64,000 nt of DNA. Source: Cenococcum geophilum 1.58 (lineage: Eukaryota > Ascomycota > Dothideomycetes > Gloniales > Gloniaceae). This document shows positions 35,401 through 48,533 of the stretch, piece after piece. The position numbers were made by a program, and so were the translations under genes. Under the pieces are notes generated by a model. That model was not told where the DNA came from, ran no database searches, and saw nothing but the letters and a program-made list of their open reading frames with translations. The stretch spans positions 1,674,001-1,738,000 of the forward strand of contig KV748176.1 in the NCBI GenBank assembly GCA_001692895.1. Direction: 5' to 3'. Position 1 is the stretch's first letter. Every line of letters starts with the position of its first letter.

Positions 35401-35586
35401 TATTACGGCACTAACCTATCGTATACTATTCTATACTATCTCGCACTATTTTTTACTATTAGCTAGCCCACTACTAGCGCCTTAGTGGCTGGCCCTACTA
35501 TTTATATACAATACCCCTTTCTACCTTCTTCCCCTCTTTATACTATAACGTAGTTATTTAGTCTACTTTATTGCAGCACCATAACA
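35401..35586 (+). repeat. 3' LTR of element A
   Basis: 186 bp, matching 19649-19834. The first TG has become TA. Confidence 0.9.
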
Positions 35587-35620
35587 GTAAGGTTGCGGCT
35601 ATTTACTAGAAAGGTATTAG

Positions 35621-36040
35621 TGTAACGGAGCCTTATAGCAAGAACTACGGTGGACTCGTTAATGGGCTAGGTATATAGGTATTACCGGAAGTCAACAATG
35701 TAATAATAACTAGTGGAGTGGTTGCCTAACAGATTAACTCCAATTATATTCTGAGAATTACTACAAGGAAGGAACTATCTAGGTAGGGACTAAGGGTCCT
35801 TAAATACACAACCGTACTCCTATAAAATCCTTTTTATACGTAATATACGTGTTATATATAAGGTACGTAAGTTCCTCTCGTTCCTTGCGTTTAATATATA
35901 GCACGTTATATAACCTTAGCTACTATTCCTCGTTATATAGTTCTACGGGTTCTATCTTAGACTATACTTATATTAACCAACTAGCCTCTTCCGACTCTTC
36001 TCTAAGTAGTTATAATATTGTACTTAAGGCGTCCGTAACA
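35621..36040 (-). repeat. Left (3') LTR of element E
   Basis: 420 bp, ends TGTAACGG and CCGTAACA as seen on the plus strand. Differences from 43181-43600 are mainly transitions. The 90-codon frame at 35849-36121 starts inside it and is incidental. Confidence 0.9.
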
Positions 36041-36899
36041 CCATCTCCCTCCTCTCTATCTTCGTCCTTAAAGATATCTAGCATCTTTAAGTCGTTTACT
36101 AAAGGTATAATGTCCGTCTAATTAATTTAGTTAATATTGTTACTTATAATACCTAAAGCACCTTCTTCTTCTTTATACGCTCAACGTCGTGCCCATACTA
36201 TTGCTGTAATATTATCGCTTAGTAAAATAATGCTATCTCCATATTCTCGTTGTTTAAAAGAGGGGTTAGTTTATATTGTATTGGCGAATCCTTCATCTTA
36301 ACAACCCTCTTCTTATTTAAAGTGCACTAAAGTAAACGTTTAATCGTCTTACAATATTTGTTCTACCTCTAACGCTAAGTATACGCGTCCTATAACTCTT
36401 AATAGTCTCTAAGTTCCCTAAGTAATTTATCGTAGGGTCTTATATTCAATTTACCGCTGCAAAGCTTAATAGTAACCTAGCGTAGGCCCTTGTAAAGCTT
36501 AAGTATTCTTAGGATGCGGAATAAAAGGCCCTAAATGCTTATATCGCTGCCTCTGCCCATTTACTTCGTCTTAAGAAAGTTTATAAGAAGGTTTATTCTA
36601 AGGAGTAGAAACTTATAAAACAAGGTTTATAGGAACTTAGTAATAAAAGAACAGATTCTCTTCTAATAGAGAAGGAAACAACTCTAAGTAGTTCAGCAGT
36701 TGCTCTTCCTAAGTCCCCCTTAGGTAACTCGTTTTTTAGCGATTCCTCTTTATTAATATTACCTAACCTTTTCTCTTCCGATACTCCTATACCTTTTCTA
36801 TAGCGTTCTTTAGGTTCTCTAGTAGCTCCTAGGTAGTCTCGTCATAGCCTATCTACTTTACTTTATACTATATTTCATCGTCTATATCCTTATAATTAA

Positions 36900-39800
36900 C
36901 GATCTTTAAAACTTACTATTTATCTTCCTCTTATCCTCTATACGTGTCTGCTTTATAGACCGGTGGCTTAATATTCCTATATACTAGCTTTAGCATTGCG
37001 ATATACTATATAGGGTAGATCTTTATCCTAGCTAGTAGGTTTAACTTAAATATAACCGGTAAAATTCTCTATATAATTTTAAAAGGTCCTAGTCTAACAT
37101 AATCCAACTTCTTACTTAGTTATTAACTCTTAAAATTTTTATATAGTAGCTATACTTTATCTCCCTCCTTAAGATCTAGTCCCTTAGATCTCTTAGTATC
37201 GTAGTACTTTTTTATCCTTTATTATACCACCTTAGCTATTTCTATAAGGTCTATATAAAGATTTATTAAACTCTTTATTCTTTACTTAGCTATACTACTT
37301 ATCTTCTTTACTTAACATAGCAATAATAAGGTCCTTAGCTTATATCCGTAATTCGCCTTAAATAGTAATATACCTATTCCTTCTTATGGTGTTGCATTAT
37401 ATGCAAACTATATAACTAGTAATAGCGATACCTAATTATTCTGTGTATAATTAATATAATGCCTTAGATACTATTCTAGTGTTTAATTTAATCTTTCTAT
37501 TTAACCGTCTGTCTGTAGATAATATGCAGTAAAAGTTACTGCTTAAACTCCTTACTCTACTAAGAATACTTCCTAGAATGCTGCTATAAATCTTAGATCT
37601 CTGTCCAATATAATCTTACTTAGTACTCTATATCTTGCGAATACTTCTTTAATATAGATTCTAGCGACATCTTCTGCTAATATTTCTTCTAAATATACTA
37701 TAAAGTATCCCCATTTTGTAAGCTTATCTATTATTACTAAAATTACGTTATAATCTTATCTAGTAATAGGGTCTTTTAATTTTAGTAACTTAATAATAAA
37801 GTCCTATAATATGACCTCCTATAGTCTCTCTATATAGCTTATACCTTATTAGTTTATTCCTTTAGCAATCTAAATATTCTTTTATAACTTACCTAGCTAG
37901 TCCCCAGATTCTATTAATAATATACTCCTCTTAAAGTCTTAACACTAAGCCTATAGCTCCGTTATGTCCTTAAGTTAGTCCTTTATAAAATGACTTAATA
38001 AACTCCTTTGTAATAGATCTTAGTACGTATATCGCTTCTTAATTTTTGTACTACTCTAAGTCTAGATCCTCTGTTTATATATCTAGGATCTTTTATATCT
38101 AATTACTCTTTAATAATTTATGGATCTTTTCTTCTTATGTTGCTGTAATCTTTAGATAATTATACCTAATTAATCTATCTATATCCCTTCGCAATAAAGC
38201 CCCTAATGGCTTTCCATTATTTTATAGTTTAGCCTTTCTGCTTAGAGCGTCTACTCGTGTATTCTCTATACCCTTAGTATACTAAATCTTAAAATAGTAT
38301 TCTGTAAGCATCTCCACCTATCTAACCTATCTGCGATTAAGTTCTTTCATTATTAGGAACCCTATTAGGTTCTTATAATCTATCTTAACTATAAATAGTT
38401 TTTTTATGCCTTATAAGAATAATCTCTATTCCTTTAGTGCTGTAACTATACCTAACAACTCCTTATTATAGATGTTATAGTTTAGTTCTAGTAGTATTAT
38501 CTTTTAACTATAGTATGCCACTAGGTGCTATCTATCTTTATATTTCTATAGAAAGCACGCTCCTAATATATAGTCTAATACATCTGTTTCGACTACTGTC
38601 TCTAACTATAGTTAATAGATTTTAAGAACTAGCTCCTAGGTAAACAACTATTTAATTCTCCTAAATAGTTCCTTTTATTCCTCTCCCTATACCTATAGTT
38701 CTTCCTTCTTTATTAATCTCGTAAGTAGCTTAATATCCTTTAACTATTAAGCTATAAACCTATTATAGTAGTTACAGAACCCTAAAAATAACCTTAACTA
38801 TATTACATTTTCTAGTTCTTACCAATTCACTATAGCCTTAATCTTCTTTAGATCTATACTAAGTTAGCCTAGTTTAATAATAAATCTAACAAAATCTATC
38901 TTCTTAGTAAAGAACTCGCATTTTTTAATTACTACTAGCATCTGTTCTTCTTATAGTCTCTTTAAGACCTATTTAATATATATTTTATATTCTTCCTCGC
39001 TTATTAAGTAGATAATAATATTATTAAGATATACTATAACAAATTTATCTAAGTATTCTCTTAACACATTATTAATACGCTTTTAAAACGTTGCTAATAC
39101 ATTTATAAGCCCGAATTGCATAACTAGTGGTTTATATAGTCCTTCCTTTAACCTAAAGGCTGCCTTCTATTTATTGCCTTCCTTAATTCTAATCTAATGG
39201 TACGCCTATCTTAAATCTATCTTTATAAAGATTTACGCATTACCAATCCTATTTTGGATTTCGCTAATTAAGGGTAAAGAATATCTATCCTTCCTAGTAA
39301 TGCTGTTTAACTATCTATAGTCAATATATAGCCTAAGTTTTCCATTCTTCTTTAGTACAAACAATACTGGATATCCTGCTAATAACTGCGATAGTCTAAT
39401 ATATCCTTTTTAAAGATTTTCCTGGACAAACTTCTTAAGTGCCTGTAACTCTTTTTCTATTAACTTATAAGTTAGGTAGAACCTTAAACTCATTCTTAGT
39501 TCTAACTCTATTTTATAGTCCCATGCTATATAATCTAATAGCTTTTCACTTTCTAATGACCATAACTTTTTACTATATTTGTAGTATCTTTTTAGTATAT
39601 AACTTAATCCTTAATTAGTTTCCTTATATATTGCTTTAACTTAGTACTATACCAACTTAGTTTATTATCGCATCTTATATTATTATATATTTCTAATATC
39701 GACCTAACCTATAACCTAATTAATCTTTAGATTATATGCCTATAACTAAGGCATTCCTAATACTACCTTATTATTCCCTAATAGTAATATATTAAAAGAT

Positions 39801-42800
39801 ATCTTAATTTATCTCCATTTAATATTTATCTAAACTAGTCCTATTTTAAAATTAATAATGCCTCCTCTATAGGCTATTAAATCTCCTAAAATTATTACTA
39901 ATAGATAAGGGTGCTCTTTTTACCTATATAGTAGCCCTATCCTTTTAACTGCTGCTAGTAAGATATAGTTTTATATTACTCCACTATCTACTAACGCTTT
40001 AAACTGTTAATCTTGCCAATTAACTCTTAGGTTTAGGTGTCGTCCTTAAATTCCTTTAAGGGTTTAAGGCTTTACTACTAGCTCCCTCTAGTCCTATAGG
40101 CCTCTACTTTTCCTAATTATTAGCTACTTAATCCTATTACACTTAGCTTATTCTTTAGCTAATGCCTAGTTCGCTTTTTGTCTTTAATATACTATAGATA
40201 GGTATCCTCTAGATATTTCCACTATTATTATCCATCTAAGCATTCTTCTATAAGGAATCTTCCTGGCTAAAGTATTAAACTTTCTTTCTCTTAGACTTCT
40301 GCCGGATGCCAGCTGTGTATATACTTAGCATTCCTATACTATTATTTATCTATTATCTAGTACATCCTTATAGAGTATTTCCAGTTCTTTTCCTTTAGAT
40401 TCTTATATATCTTATATATATTATCTACGCATGCAATCTATAATAGCGTATAGTGTGCTAGGTGCTTTAGGTTAACTCTTAACTTATCTTTATTCTTAAG
40501 TTTAAACCTCTATTACACTAATCTAAACATTATAACTTTATTTGCAGGTACTAAGACACGCCTCTTACTTCTCTAGTCCTCTAATTATTCCTTTAGATCC
40601 TTTAATATTATAATTAAGGCTCCCTTAATATAATTTATTACTTTTTCCGTAATTAGGTAGTCTTAGATAACTTTTTCGTCTAACTACATATAGAAATCTT
40701 CCCACTCATCATTATGTCGTTGCCTATACCACTTTTAGTATAGCTGCTAGAGTATATACGGTCTATCCGTAAGGAAGTATCTTCTTATTACTGCGTTATA
40801 ACAGCCTTTTATATATTGTTCTTTAAACCTAGTAGGAATCCCTAGATCCTCTTTATTTTCTAATTTAGTAAGCCACTTAGCTCTTAATATGCCTATTCTT
40901 AGCCTATTGGTAATTCTTTATACGGATGCTCTATCCTTTATACGACCTAGTATACTAGATCTTATGTCTAGTTTCTTTTCTTACTATGCGATAATTCTTG
41001 CTCTAAACTCCTCTATAGTTTCTTTCTTTTTGCGTCTTATAAGTAGATCCTTAAAGTCTTCTTACTTCTTAATCTTGGTATTAAACTCTTAATCTTTAGT
41101 CTAAATATCTTATTTAACTAATAAGTCCTCTAGGTCTATATATTTATCTCCTAATCTAACTACTATTTATACTATAAATTCCCTAATCTATAGCGAAGCC
41201 GCTTACTTCTTACTTATAGGTGTCTTTATTCGTACTCCAAATTCTTAACCCCTTAGATTCTTTAATCCTAAGCTTACTTCTTTCTTAAGCTACGCTCCAG
41301 CCTTAGTCCAACTAGGCTTTACTAGTGTCCTTATCTTATCTTAAGAGTCCTAGATCTTACTTATCTTATTTTAAAAATCTTATACTATTAGGAACACTTA
41401 TCCCGAGCTTATTTATATATTCTTAAACTAAGCTACTACCCTACTCTATTAGTTTGCGTCCGTTATAGGTCCTTAAGCATGCCTTATCTTATCTTAAGAA
41501 TCTTAGTCGTCTCTTATCTCGTCTTAAGAATCTTAAGCCTTTGGCCTTTTACCTTTATCGAGTGGTAAGCTAGCACTAGCAGTCGTCTGCTTGCTTAATC
41601 GTCTCTAAATATTACTCCTTCCGTCTTATAAAGCAATAGATACCGTATCTAACGGTGTTATAATGCCCGTTACTAAACCTTGCTCTATAGCGGTCTCAGT
41701 CTCTACTTCTATTACATTATTAAGGTTTAGATACCCCCAGTTAGTTCCTTTACTATCCTTATCGCTGTTAATTAATAAGTACTCTAACTTTATTATTATT
41801 GTTGCTAATTGTTATCCGTATATTACTATAATATTTTAATCTAGCTTATAGAGTCGATCTTATTCTTTATCTAACTCTTTAGTTCCTTTAAATCCCCTTA
41901 ACTCTAGCTCTTATAGCTAATAGCTTGCACTATACTTAGCGTCTTTATAAATTCGGTATATATTGTTATAACAAAACGCAAAACTTCTAATTAAATATTC
42001 TTTTGTTCCTTATAGTACACTATTATCCCTCTATATATATGTGTTATATACTATTAGTCTAGTTCCCTTTACTGCGTAATAACTCTAACCACTTCTATAG
42101 TCTCTAGCGAAATAACCCTATTTTTTATAATTTATACAAGCTCCGTCTTTAAACCATTACTTTTGCTATAGAGTCCGCTTAAACGTCTTTCGCTGTTAAG
42201 ATCCTTAGTTTAGCCTATACTTCTTAGTCCTATAATTACTTAATTCTTAACTTCTAGGTTTCTATAGTTACTTTCCCTATCTTTTATAGGTTTTTCTAGT
42301 ACCACTTAGGTCTATTAGGTCTACGCTATACCATAGTTTCTAATTTAGCTTTAGTTATTGCGTACTCTATATCTTATATAACTATAGAACTCTATTCTAG
42401 CCTCTCTTAGCCTATTCCCTTTAGAAGATTCTATTATTAATCTTAATTACTTAATCAATTAATTCCCTTAGGGTATCCGCATCTTTTATTAGAATAATCG
42501 CGTCCTAGACTTTAGCCTTAAGTCCCTATTTATACTATGCCATAAGCGCCTTATTGTTCTATTTAACCTATATAGCAAGTGTTTAAAACTATGTCGTGTA
42601 CTTAATTACTAAAGTTCGCTGTATTAGGTCCTAAAGCTTTTTCTTTACTATAGTTATTACTTTTAGGTCCCTAAATATCTATATTAATTATTCCGCGAAT
42701 CCTACCTAGCTAAAAAATATAAATCATACCTCTTAATTAGTAGTAGTTATTCCGTTAGTCTATATTTCCGTTAAGTAGGGTTTAAACCATTTAAGTGCCC

Positions 42801-42960
42801 GTCCCGTTAGGAATAATCCTACGTAGGCTATTTAATCTATTATTATAGCTAACTTGGCCCCTTCTTATATGACTTTAAAATACATTTACGTTAGGAATCC
42901 TTTAAGCTTTAATCTTTCTCCTAAGAATTGTTTAATTAATAGTAACTTAACCTTTATTGC
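36900..42960 (-). pseudogene. Gypsy gag-pol of element E (dead)
   Basis: On the minus strand: reverse transcriptase near 39460-38900 ([21 protein letters not shown], then LRLYIDYR, then VIVYLNNIIIY near 39042-39010, where YLDD has become YLNN); RNase H to about 38100; integrase core near 37745-37550 (VILVIIDKLTKWGYFI, then AEDVARIYIKEVFARY, then SKIILDRDLRFIAAF). Gag should lie at about 42960-41500 but is too mutated to read with confidence. Order RT - RH - integrase marks Ty3/Gypsy. Stops and the lost RT aspartates make it inactive. Confidence 0.78.
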
Positions 42961-43180
42961 TCCAATTCCATTAAGTCTTTCTTTAAATATTTAGTTGTTC
43001 TCGTTTAACCTATTAATGATTTCCTATAACTGCCCAACCGTAACTAGTTATAAGTTAGTATCTTATATACTTATATCTCCACTTAACCTTAAAGTGGTTA
43101 CTGCCGTTAACGGCGTTATAGTGGCTGCTTTTAGTAGTATGTTGTTTAACTTTTTAAAACCGTAACTATGGTAGTAATTA

Positions 43181-43600
43181 TATAACGGAGCCTTATAGCA
43201 AGAACTACGGTAGACTCGTTAATAGGCTAGGTATATAGGTATTGCCGGAAGTTAACAACGTAATAATAACTAGTAGAGTAGTTGCCTAACAGATTAACTC
43301 TAATTATATTCTAAGAATTACTATAAGGAAGGAACTATCTAGGTAGGGACTAAGGGTCCTTAAATATATAACCGTACTCCTATAAAATCCTTCTTATACG
43401 TAATATATATGTTATACGTAAGGTACGTAAGTTTCTCTCGTTCCTCGCGTTTAATACATAGCACGTTATATAACCTTGGCTACTATTCCTCGTTATATGG
43501 TTCTATGGGTTCTATCCTAGACCGTGCTTATATTAACTAACTAGCCTCTTCCAACTCTTCTCCAAGTAGTCGTAACATTGTACTTAAGGCGTCCGTAACA
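43181..43600 (-). repeat. Right (5') LTR of element E
   Basis: 420 bp, matching 35621-36040; followed directly by the ATTAG duplication. Confidence 0.9.
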
Positions 43601-44476
43601 ATTAGACGGTAAAGTATAAGGATACCTTTACTTATTAAGCTGCTCCTTTTCCTTAATACCTTACTTTCCTATTATTAACCTTCGTCTAATTTTGGACGTA
43701 TCTTTAATATATTATTAAGATTTTCTTTTTTTCCATTAATAATTTAATATACCTTTTTATTCTCCTAGCTAACTGCTTTTCTAAGTAAATTCTATAGCGT
43801 ATTTTAGCCCTACCTTTATATATAGAACCCTAACCTCTACTAACCCGTAACTAGTGCTAGTTCTACCTAAATAATTTTGCTTATATATCTTTAAAAGACT
43901 AGAAGTCTAATAATAGGATTCTGGAGGCTTATAATAAGACATACTACGTTAGATCTAATACCTTTAGTTCTTATAATTAATATATACGTACTAAGAGCGG
44001 TAGTTATATTAAGGTGAGCTTTTCTATCCTTAATAGATTTCCATTGCTAACTTTAATAGCTTAGGCCTAAGTAGCGACGTTCCTTTAATATCCTTAACTA
44101 CTATATTACCCGGGTTCTCTCCTATTTAAGCGCTAATACTAAACGTCTAGGTTGTATTTAAGACTATACTATAGCTATCTATATCGCCTATAATTTTTAG
44201 TAAGCTAGCTAGTAACGCTTAATATAAGAGTAAGGTTAGTATACTAAGAATAGGGTATAAGATAGGGGTAATAAGAAGAAGGTTGCCGTCTACTATAGAA
44301 AGGAGTTTATATATATACGTTAAGTTTCAAAAGAGCATAATATAATACGGTATTAGGTAGGTTACCCTTTGGGTACCTAGCGAATAGGTAACTAACAGTT
44401 ACTATAGTAAGGTCTCGGTGGTTTTAGACTATACTAGCTAGCTAATATCTCTATTTATTCTAGGCTTAAGTATGTC

Positions 44477-44663
44477 TGTTACGGTACGTGCCGACTGTCA
44501 AGGTACGATGTACGAGGTGACTGTATATAATTGACAAACGATGTCGTGTGAGGAGCTATGTAGGAGGTGAGGCGGTATATATACGTGTCGCTCAGGGGTC
44601 AGGTCTATGCTCGTGTCATAACAACACTAAGTCATAACAACGTGTCAGGTCAGTGCCGTGACA
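44477..44663. repeat. Solo LTR in element F
   Basis: A 187-bp segment starting TGTTACGGTACGTGCC and ending GTGCCGTGACA, flanked by ATGTC (44472-44476) and ATATC (44664-44668), a 5-bp duplication with one G-to-A change. It is GC-richer than its surroundings, keeps CpA and CpG sites, and has no matching partner in the window. It is probably left by recombination between the LTRs of a later insertion. Confidence 0.75.
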
Positions 44664-44668
44664 ATATC

Positions 44669-47407
44669 TTTATTAACTATAAGCTTACGCCGTAAGAGCT
44701 TTATTAATATTAGTTTAGACCTAATATTGGTGTTAAGTGTTCGCGAATCTCTGCTCTAGCTACACCTTATTATCCTACCCCTATTTTTATACCTACTCGC
44801 ACCCCTACTAAGGGGTCTAGATCCCATTCTTATTAGCTATTACTTAATAGCCTAATAGATACTAATCCTGCTCCTAAGGGTAAGGTATAGCAGCTTTTTA
44901 GATTAGGCTTTTAGGATTTAGACTTTTAGGATTCGTTCTTATATATAGTAGCAATTAAGGACCTTAATTAAGTGCTTAAAAAGACCCCGTAAGGCTTTTA
45001 GAAAGGGCTTAGAAGCCCTAAAAATAATATTTCTAGTATAGATTAATAAATAGGAATATAATTCTAGTAAAATGCCCTATTAACTCTATGCTATATACGT
45101 AAAAAGGCTAAGGACCTGTTTTGCCTTAGGCCGTAGCCCTAATCCTTATAGTTTCCGGAGCCTATCTATTCTATATCTAATTTAACCTATTTACTCTTTT
45201 TACGAGCTTTCTTTATAGGTTGCGATAACACTATAGTATTAGAGCGCTTTCTGTAATTTGTAGATTATAGGCCTTAGTCCTAATATTCTTTTAGAATATC
45301 TTTATAATAATTAAGGCAATCCTCTAGTTCCTATATAGAGTCCTTAATAGGCTAGCCTAGCTATTTAACTTTATATTAAAGCTTGTTCTTAATAGACTTA
45401 TAGCGTAGTATAGCTTTAACCTTATACCGCTCGCCTACTACCTTAAGGTATTTAATTAGGCCTAGACGGAAGTTCTTTTCTAGTAGTAGTCTATACTATA
45501 GCTCTAGTAGGTTTATATAAAATACTAGATATATATAGGCTATAGATAGGGGTAGCTAAAGATAATAGGCTAGCTTACTAATTTGTTCCTTAACTTAAAA
45601 GGGACCTAGGTATCTTATATTAAGCTTCTTTAATAGTTAACAGGTCTTAATATTTATTAAATATAATAAAACCTTATCGCCTACTTTAAAATGCTTATCC
45701 TAGTGCTTATAGTTATATTAAAGTCTCTACTACTCTTAGGCATCTTATAGGCTCTACTTCGCATACTTCTATTACTCCTCCCATTTTTAGAGGTATCCTT
45801 ATACTCTTTAGTAGATATCCTTAAACTTCCCAGTAGGATTCTATAGCTAATTATGCGGCCTTAGCTAGTAATTATTAGGTATACTATTAAACCTAAATAG
45901 TTAAACGCTATAGGCAATCTGGATTGGTGTATACTTATATAATACGTATTACTTTAAATTATAAGCGTACTCTACGTATAGAAGTAGCTTATACTAGTTA
46001 TCTTGCTAGTAATTTAAATATATTTATAGGTAAGACTCTAGTTCCTAGTTCTAGCGTTTTATTTACCTGTCTGTTTATAGATAGAAAGCTATACTATAAT
46101 AGTAGTCTATCTTTAAATAAAAGTATAAATCCGACTAGTACTGGCTTATAAAAACGCTGCCCCTATTAGTAATAATAGAGTGCGGCTAATCTACTTTAAG
46201 AAAGTATTTCTCCTTAATTAGGCTGGCGAGCGTTTATATATTAATCGTCTTATTAACGGGAAGGTATTAGACGTACTTTAAAAACCTATTAATAAGTATA
46301 AGGACCGAATTATATATTCGTCCTTAGCTATCTTTAAATAGTAGGAGATCCGTAATAAAGTCTATAGCGTAATATTGCTATAGCTTACTAGCGGGGGGAA
46401 CTAATTTAAGTAGACCCTATAGCTTGTACCTACGGATCTTATATACTTAATACTTCTTATAATAGCTAATATACTCCTTTACTTCCTAATTAAGCTTTAG
46501 CTAATAGTATTTACGCTAAAGTAATTCCACTATTTTTACCTAACTATAGTGGCCGCCTAGAGGATTATTGTAATTCTTTATAAGAATCTTCTGTTGTAAA
46601 TTTACTTCTTATAGTACCTAAACCTTACTACCTTTACATAGGCCTATTGGGTCTAGTTCCTAATAGTAGCGCCTAGCAGCTTCCTTTCTGTTACGTTTCC
46701 GGTCTACTTCCGCATTAAAGATAGTATAAAAAGTATCTCTCCGTTGCACTTTATGGATAAGATTTATTAACCTTTTAGATAGTTTCTAGGTAAAAGCTAT
46801 TTTATTTTATACTACTTTAAGTATAAGACTAGATAGTACTATAGATCTTGCAACTCTTTAATGCGTATATATTAGGAAGGCCGCTATAAGGTTAAAGTCC
46901 TTTAGTTATTATAGGGCTCTAAGTTCCAATTACTCTATAGCTTTACTATTAGTTTAAGGGGATAGTTTAGTAATTAGAGATAATATATTACTAGGTTCCG
47001 AGAATATATTAGGGATATTCTATCTAGGTATATTTAGACCCTTATTAGTAACGGACCGGGTACTAGCTAGAATGCTAGTAGAAACTAATAGGGCTTATAC
47101 TACCTAAGACTTAGTATATAGAGCTATAGGTACTTAAGCATTCTATACCTAGAGCTTATTCTATAGTATAGGGAGTAAGATATCTATTATTTGTTTTCCT
47201 TCTCCTATTTTAAAGCCTTTAGTATAGTCTAGCCGTTATAACGGTCTATTAGTAGGGTTATTTTCCCCTAGCTTATATTTAATCTTAAAATTAAATTACA
47301 TAAGCTCCTCTACCTATTTAGCTTATTAAGGTATAAGCTTCTTTATAGTTATAAAGTAGTATAAATTATAGTAATCTAAGAGTATATAAGTAGTATAGCT
47401 TATATGC
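44669..47407 (-). pseudogene. Element F pol, integrase part (dead)
   Basis: On the minus strand, near 46390-45920, an integrase core is readable: YYAIDFITDLLL, NSVLILINRFLKYV, IITNRGSVFISQY, then DYYYSIAFYL and YVEYAYNL. This is Ty3/Gypsy type. C-terminal sequence runs on toward 44.7 kb but I cannot assign it. The plus-strand frame at 45924-46151 is a shadow. Confidence 0.72.
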
Positions 47408-47594
47408 TGTCACGGTACTGACCTAACGCATACTGTTTTATACTGTCTTGTACTATTTCCTACTATTAGCTAGCCCACCACTAGTGGCTTGGCGGCCGGC
47501 CCTACTATTTATATATAATACCCCCTTTCCACCTTCTTTCCCTCTTTATACTATAACGTAGTTATTTAGTCTACTTTATTATAGCACTATAACA
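47408..47594 (+). repeat. 5' LTR of element B
   Basis: 187 bp; same family as 19649-19834. Confidence 0.9.
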
Positions 47595-48533
47595 GTTTAT
47601 AGTATCTTTAATTTGCGCCCTCTTGCGATCACTAATTCCTTATACCCTAGCCAATTAACCTCCGCCCTAGAGCAATCGCGACCTACGCGCGCCTCTACTA
47701 AAACTAATACATCCCCAGCATAGTCCTAAAACGATCCTTAATTTTTACCTAGCGCCTAAATAGGCGACACTAATAACGCCGAAATAGCCGAAACCTAGAA
47801 CCCCTATAATGTTTTTATAGACCTCTTTATAGAAATATACCCTAATATCGCGTAGATAATCCGCCGCTCCCTACTATACCCTAAGACCTTTAAGCCTAAT
47901 AAAGCTTACCTTACCCTTATTAACTATACTAACGAGTTCCTTAATAATATTAAAGTAGGACTATAGTGTATATATAATACAAATACCGCTAATAAGAAAG
48001 CTAATAAAAACCTTAGTGCCCTTATTGCCTCCTAAATAGGAACTATTAACTCCTAGGTAGAGACTATCGCCGTTTTAAAATAATTAACCCCTATAATAAC
48101 GGTAGTAACCTAGCAGAAAAAACGGAGATCTAAAGACCCGCTAATATTTAGCGGAAAAGGCACCCCACTAGAATAATAAGCTAATTTTAAGACCTAGCAT
48201 ATTAAGATTAAGGGAGTCTTTAACTAGGACTAGGACTACTTTAATATAGTTTAGTCCTAAATCCTTTATATCTCGGATATACTAAAGAATAAAGCCTATA
48301 AGTTTATTAAGTAGGGCTTAAAGCTTATATACGAGAACCTAAACAATATATTTACGTGAAAATAGCCTATTAAGAAAGATATACTTAAAGACCTTACTAC
48401 CTACTATAAGGTCCTTAATATAACCTAAGTTATAAAGAATAAGCTTAACTATTTCCCCTAGGGCGAGCGTAATTACTAGTCCTAGAAGGGAGAGCTTAAT
48501 AAGCTAATAGTCCGCGCTAAGAAGATAGGCGAA

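Larger units (their letters stand above)
19649..35586 (+). mobile_element. Element A: Ty3/Gypsy chromovirus, interrupted by a Pogo element and a Copia element
   Basis: The 186-bp LTRs at 19649-19834 and 35401-35586 start TGTTACGGCACT and end GCACTATAACA. A perfect GTAAG duplication flanks the element (19644-19648 and 35587-35591). A purine-rich tract (TTAGAGGAGGGAAGTAC) precedes the 3' LTR. Without the two insertions the element is about 6.98 kb, the same as copy B without its insertion. Gag, reverse transcriptase, RNase H, integrase and a C-terminal chromodomain relic follow in Gypsy order on the plus strand. Confidence 0.9.
35621..43600 (-). mobile_element. Element E: Ty3/Gypsy retrotransposon on the minus strand
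   Basis: 7980 bp with 420-bp LTRs (35621-36040 and 43181-43600). A perfect ATTAG duplication lies at 35616-35620 and 43601-43605. Read on the minus strand, a polypurine tract (GAAGATAGAGAGGAGGGAGA) lies just inside the left LTR, so transcription runs right to left. Coding relics on that strand agree. The LTR family differs from those of A, B and F. Confidence 0.9.

Noticed and set aside
35849-46151. Open frames of 67-90 codons within LTR and pol relics (35849-36121, 40889-41092, 45924-46151)
   Set aside because: They lie on the non-coding strand of minus-strand Gypsy elements or inside an LTR; chance frames in RIP-altered DNA.
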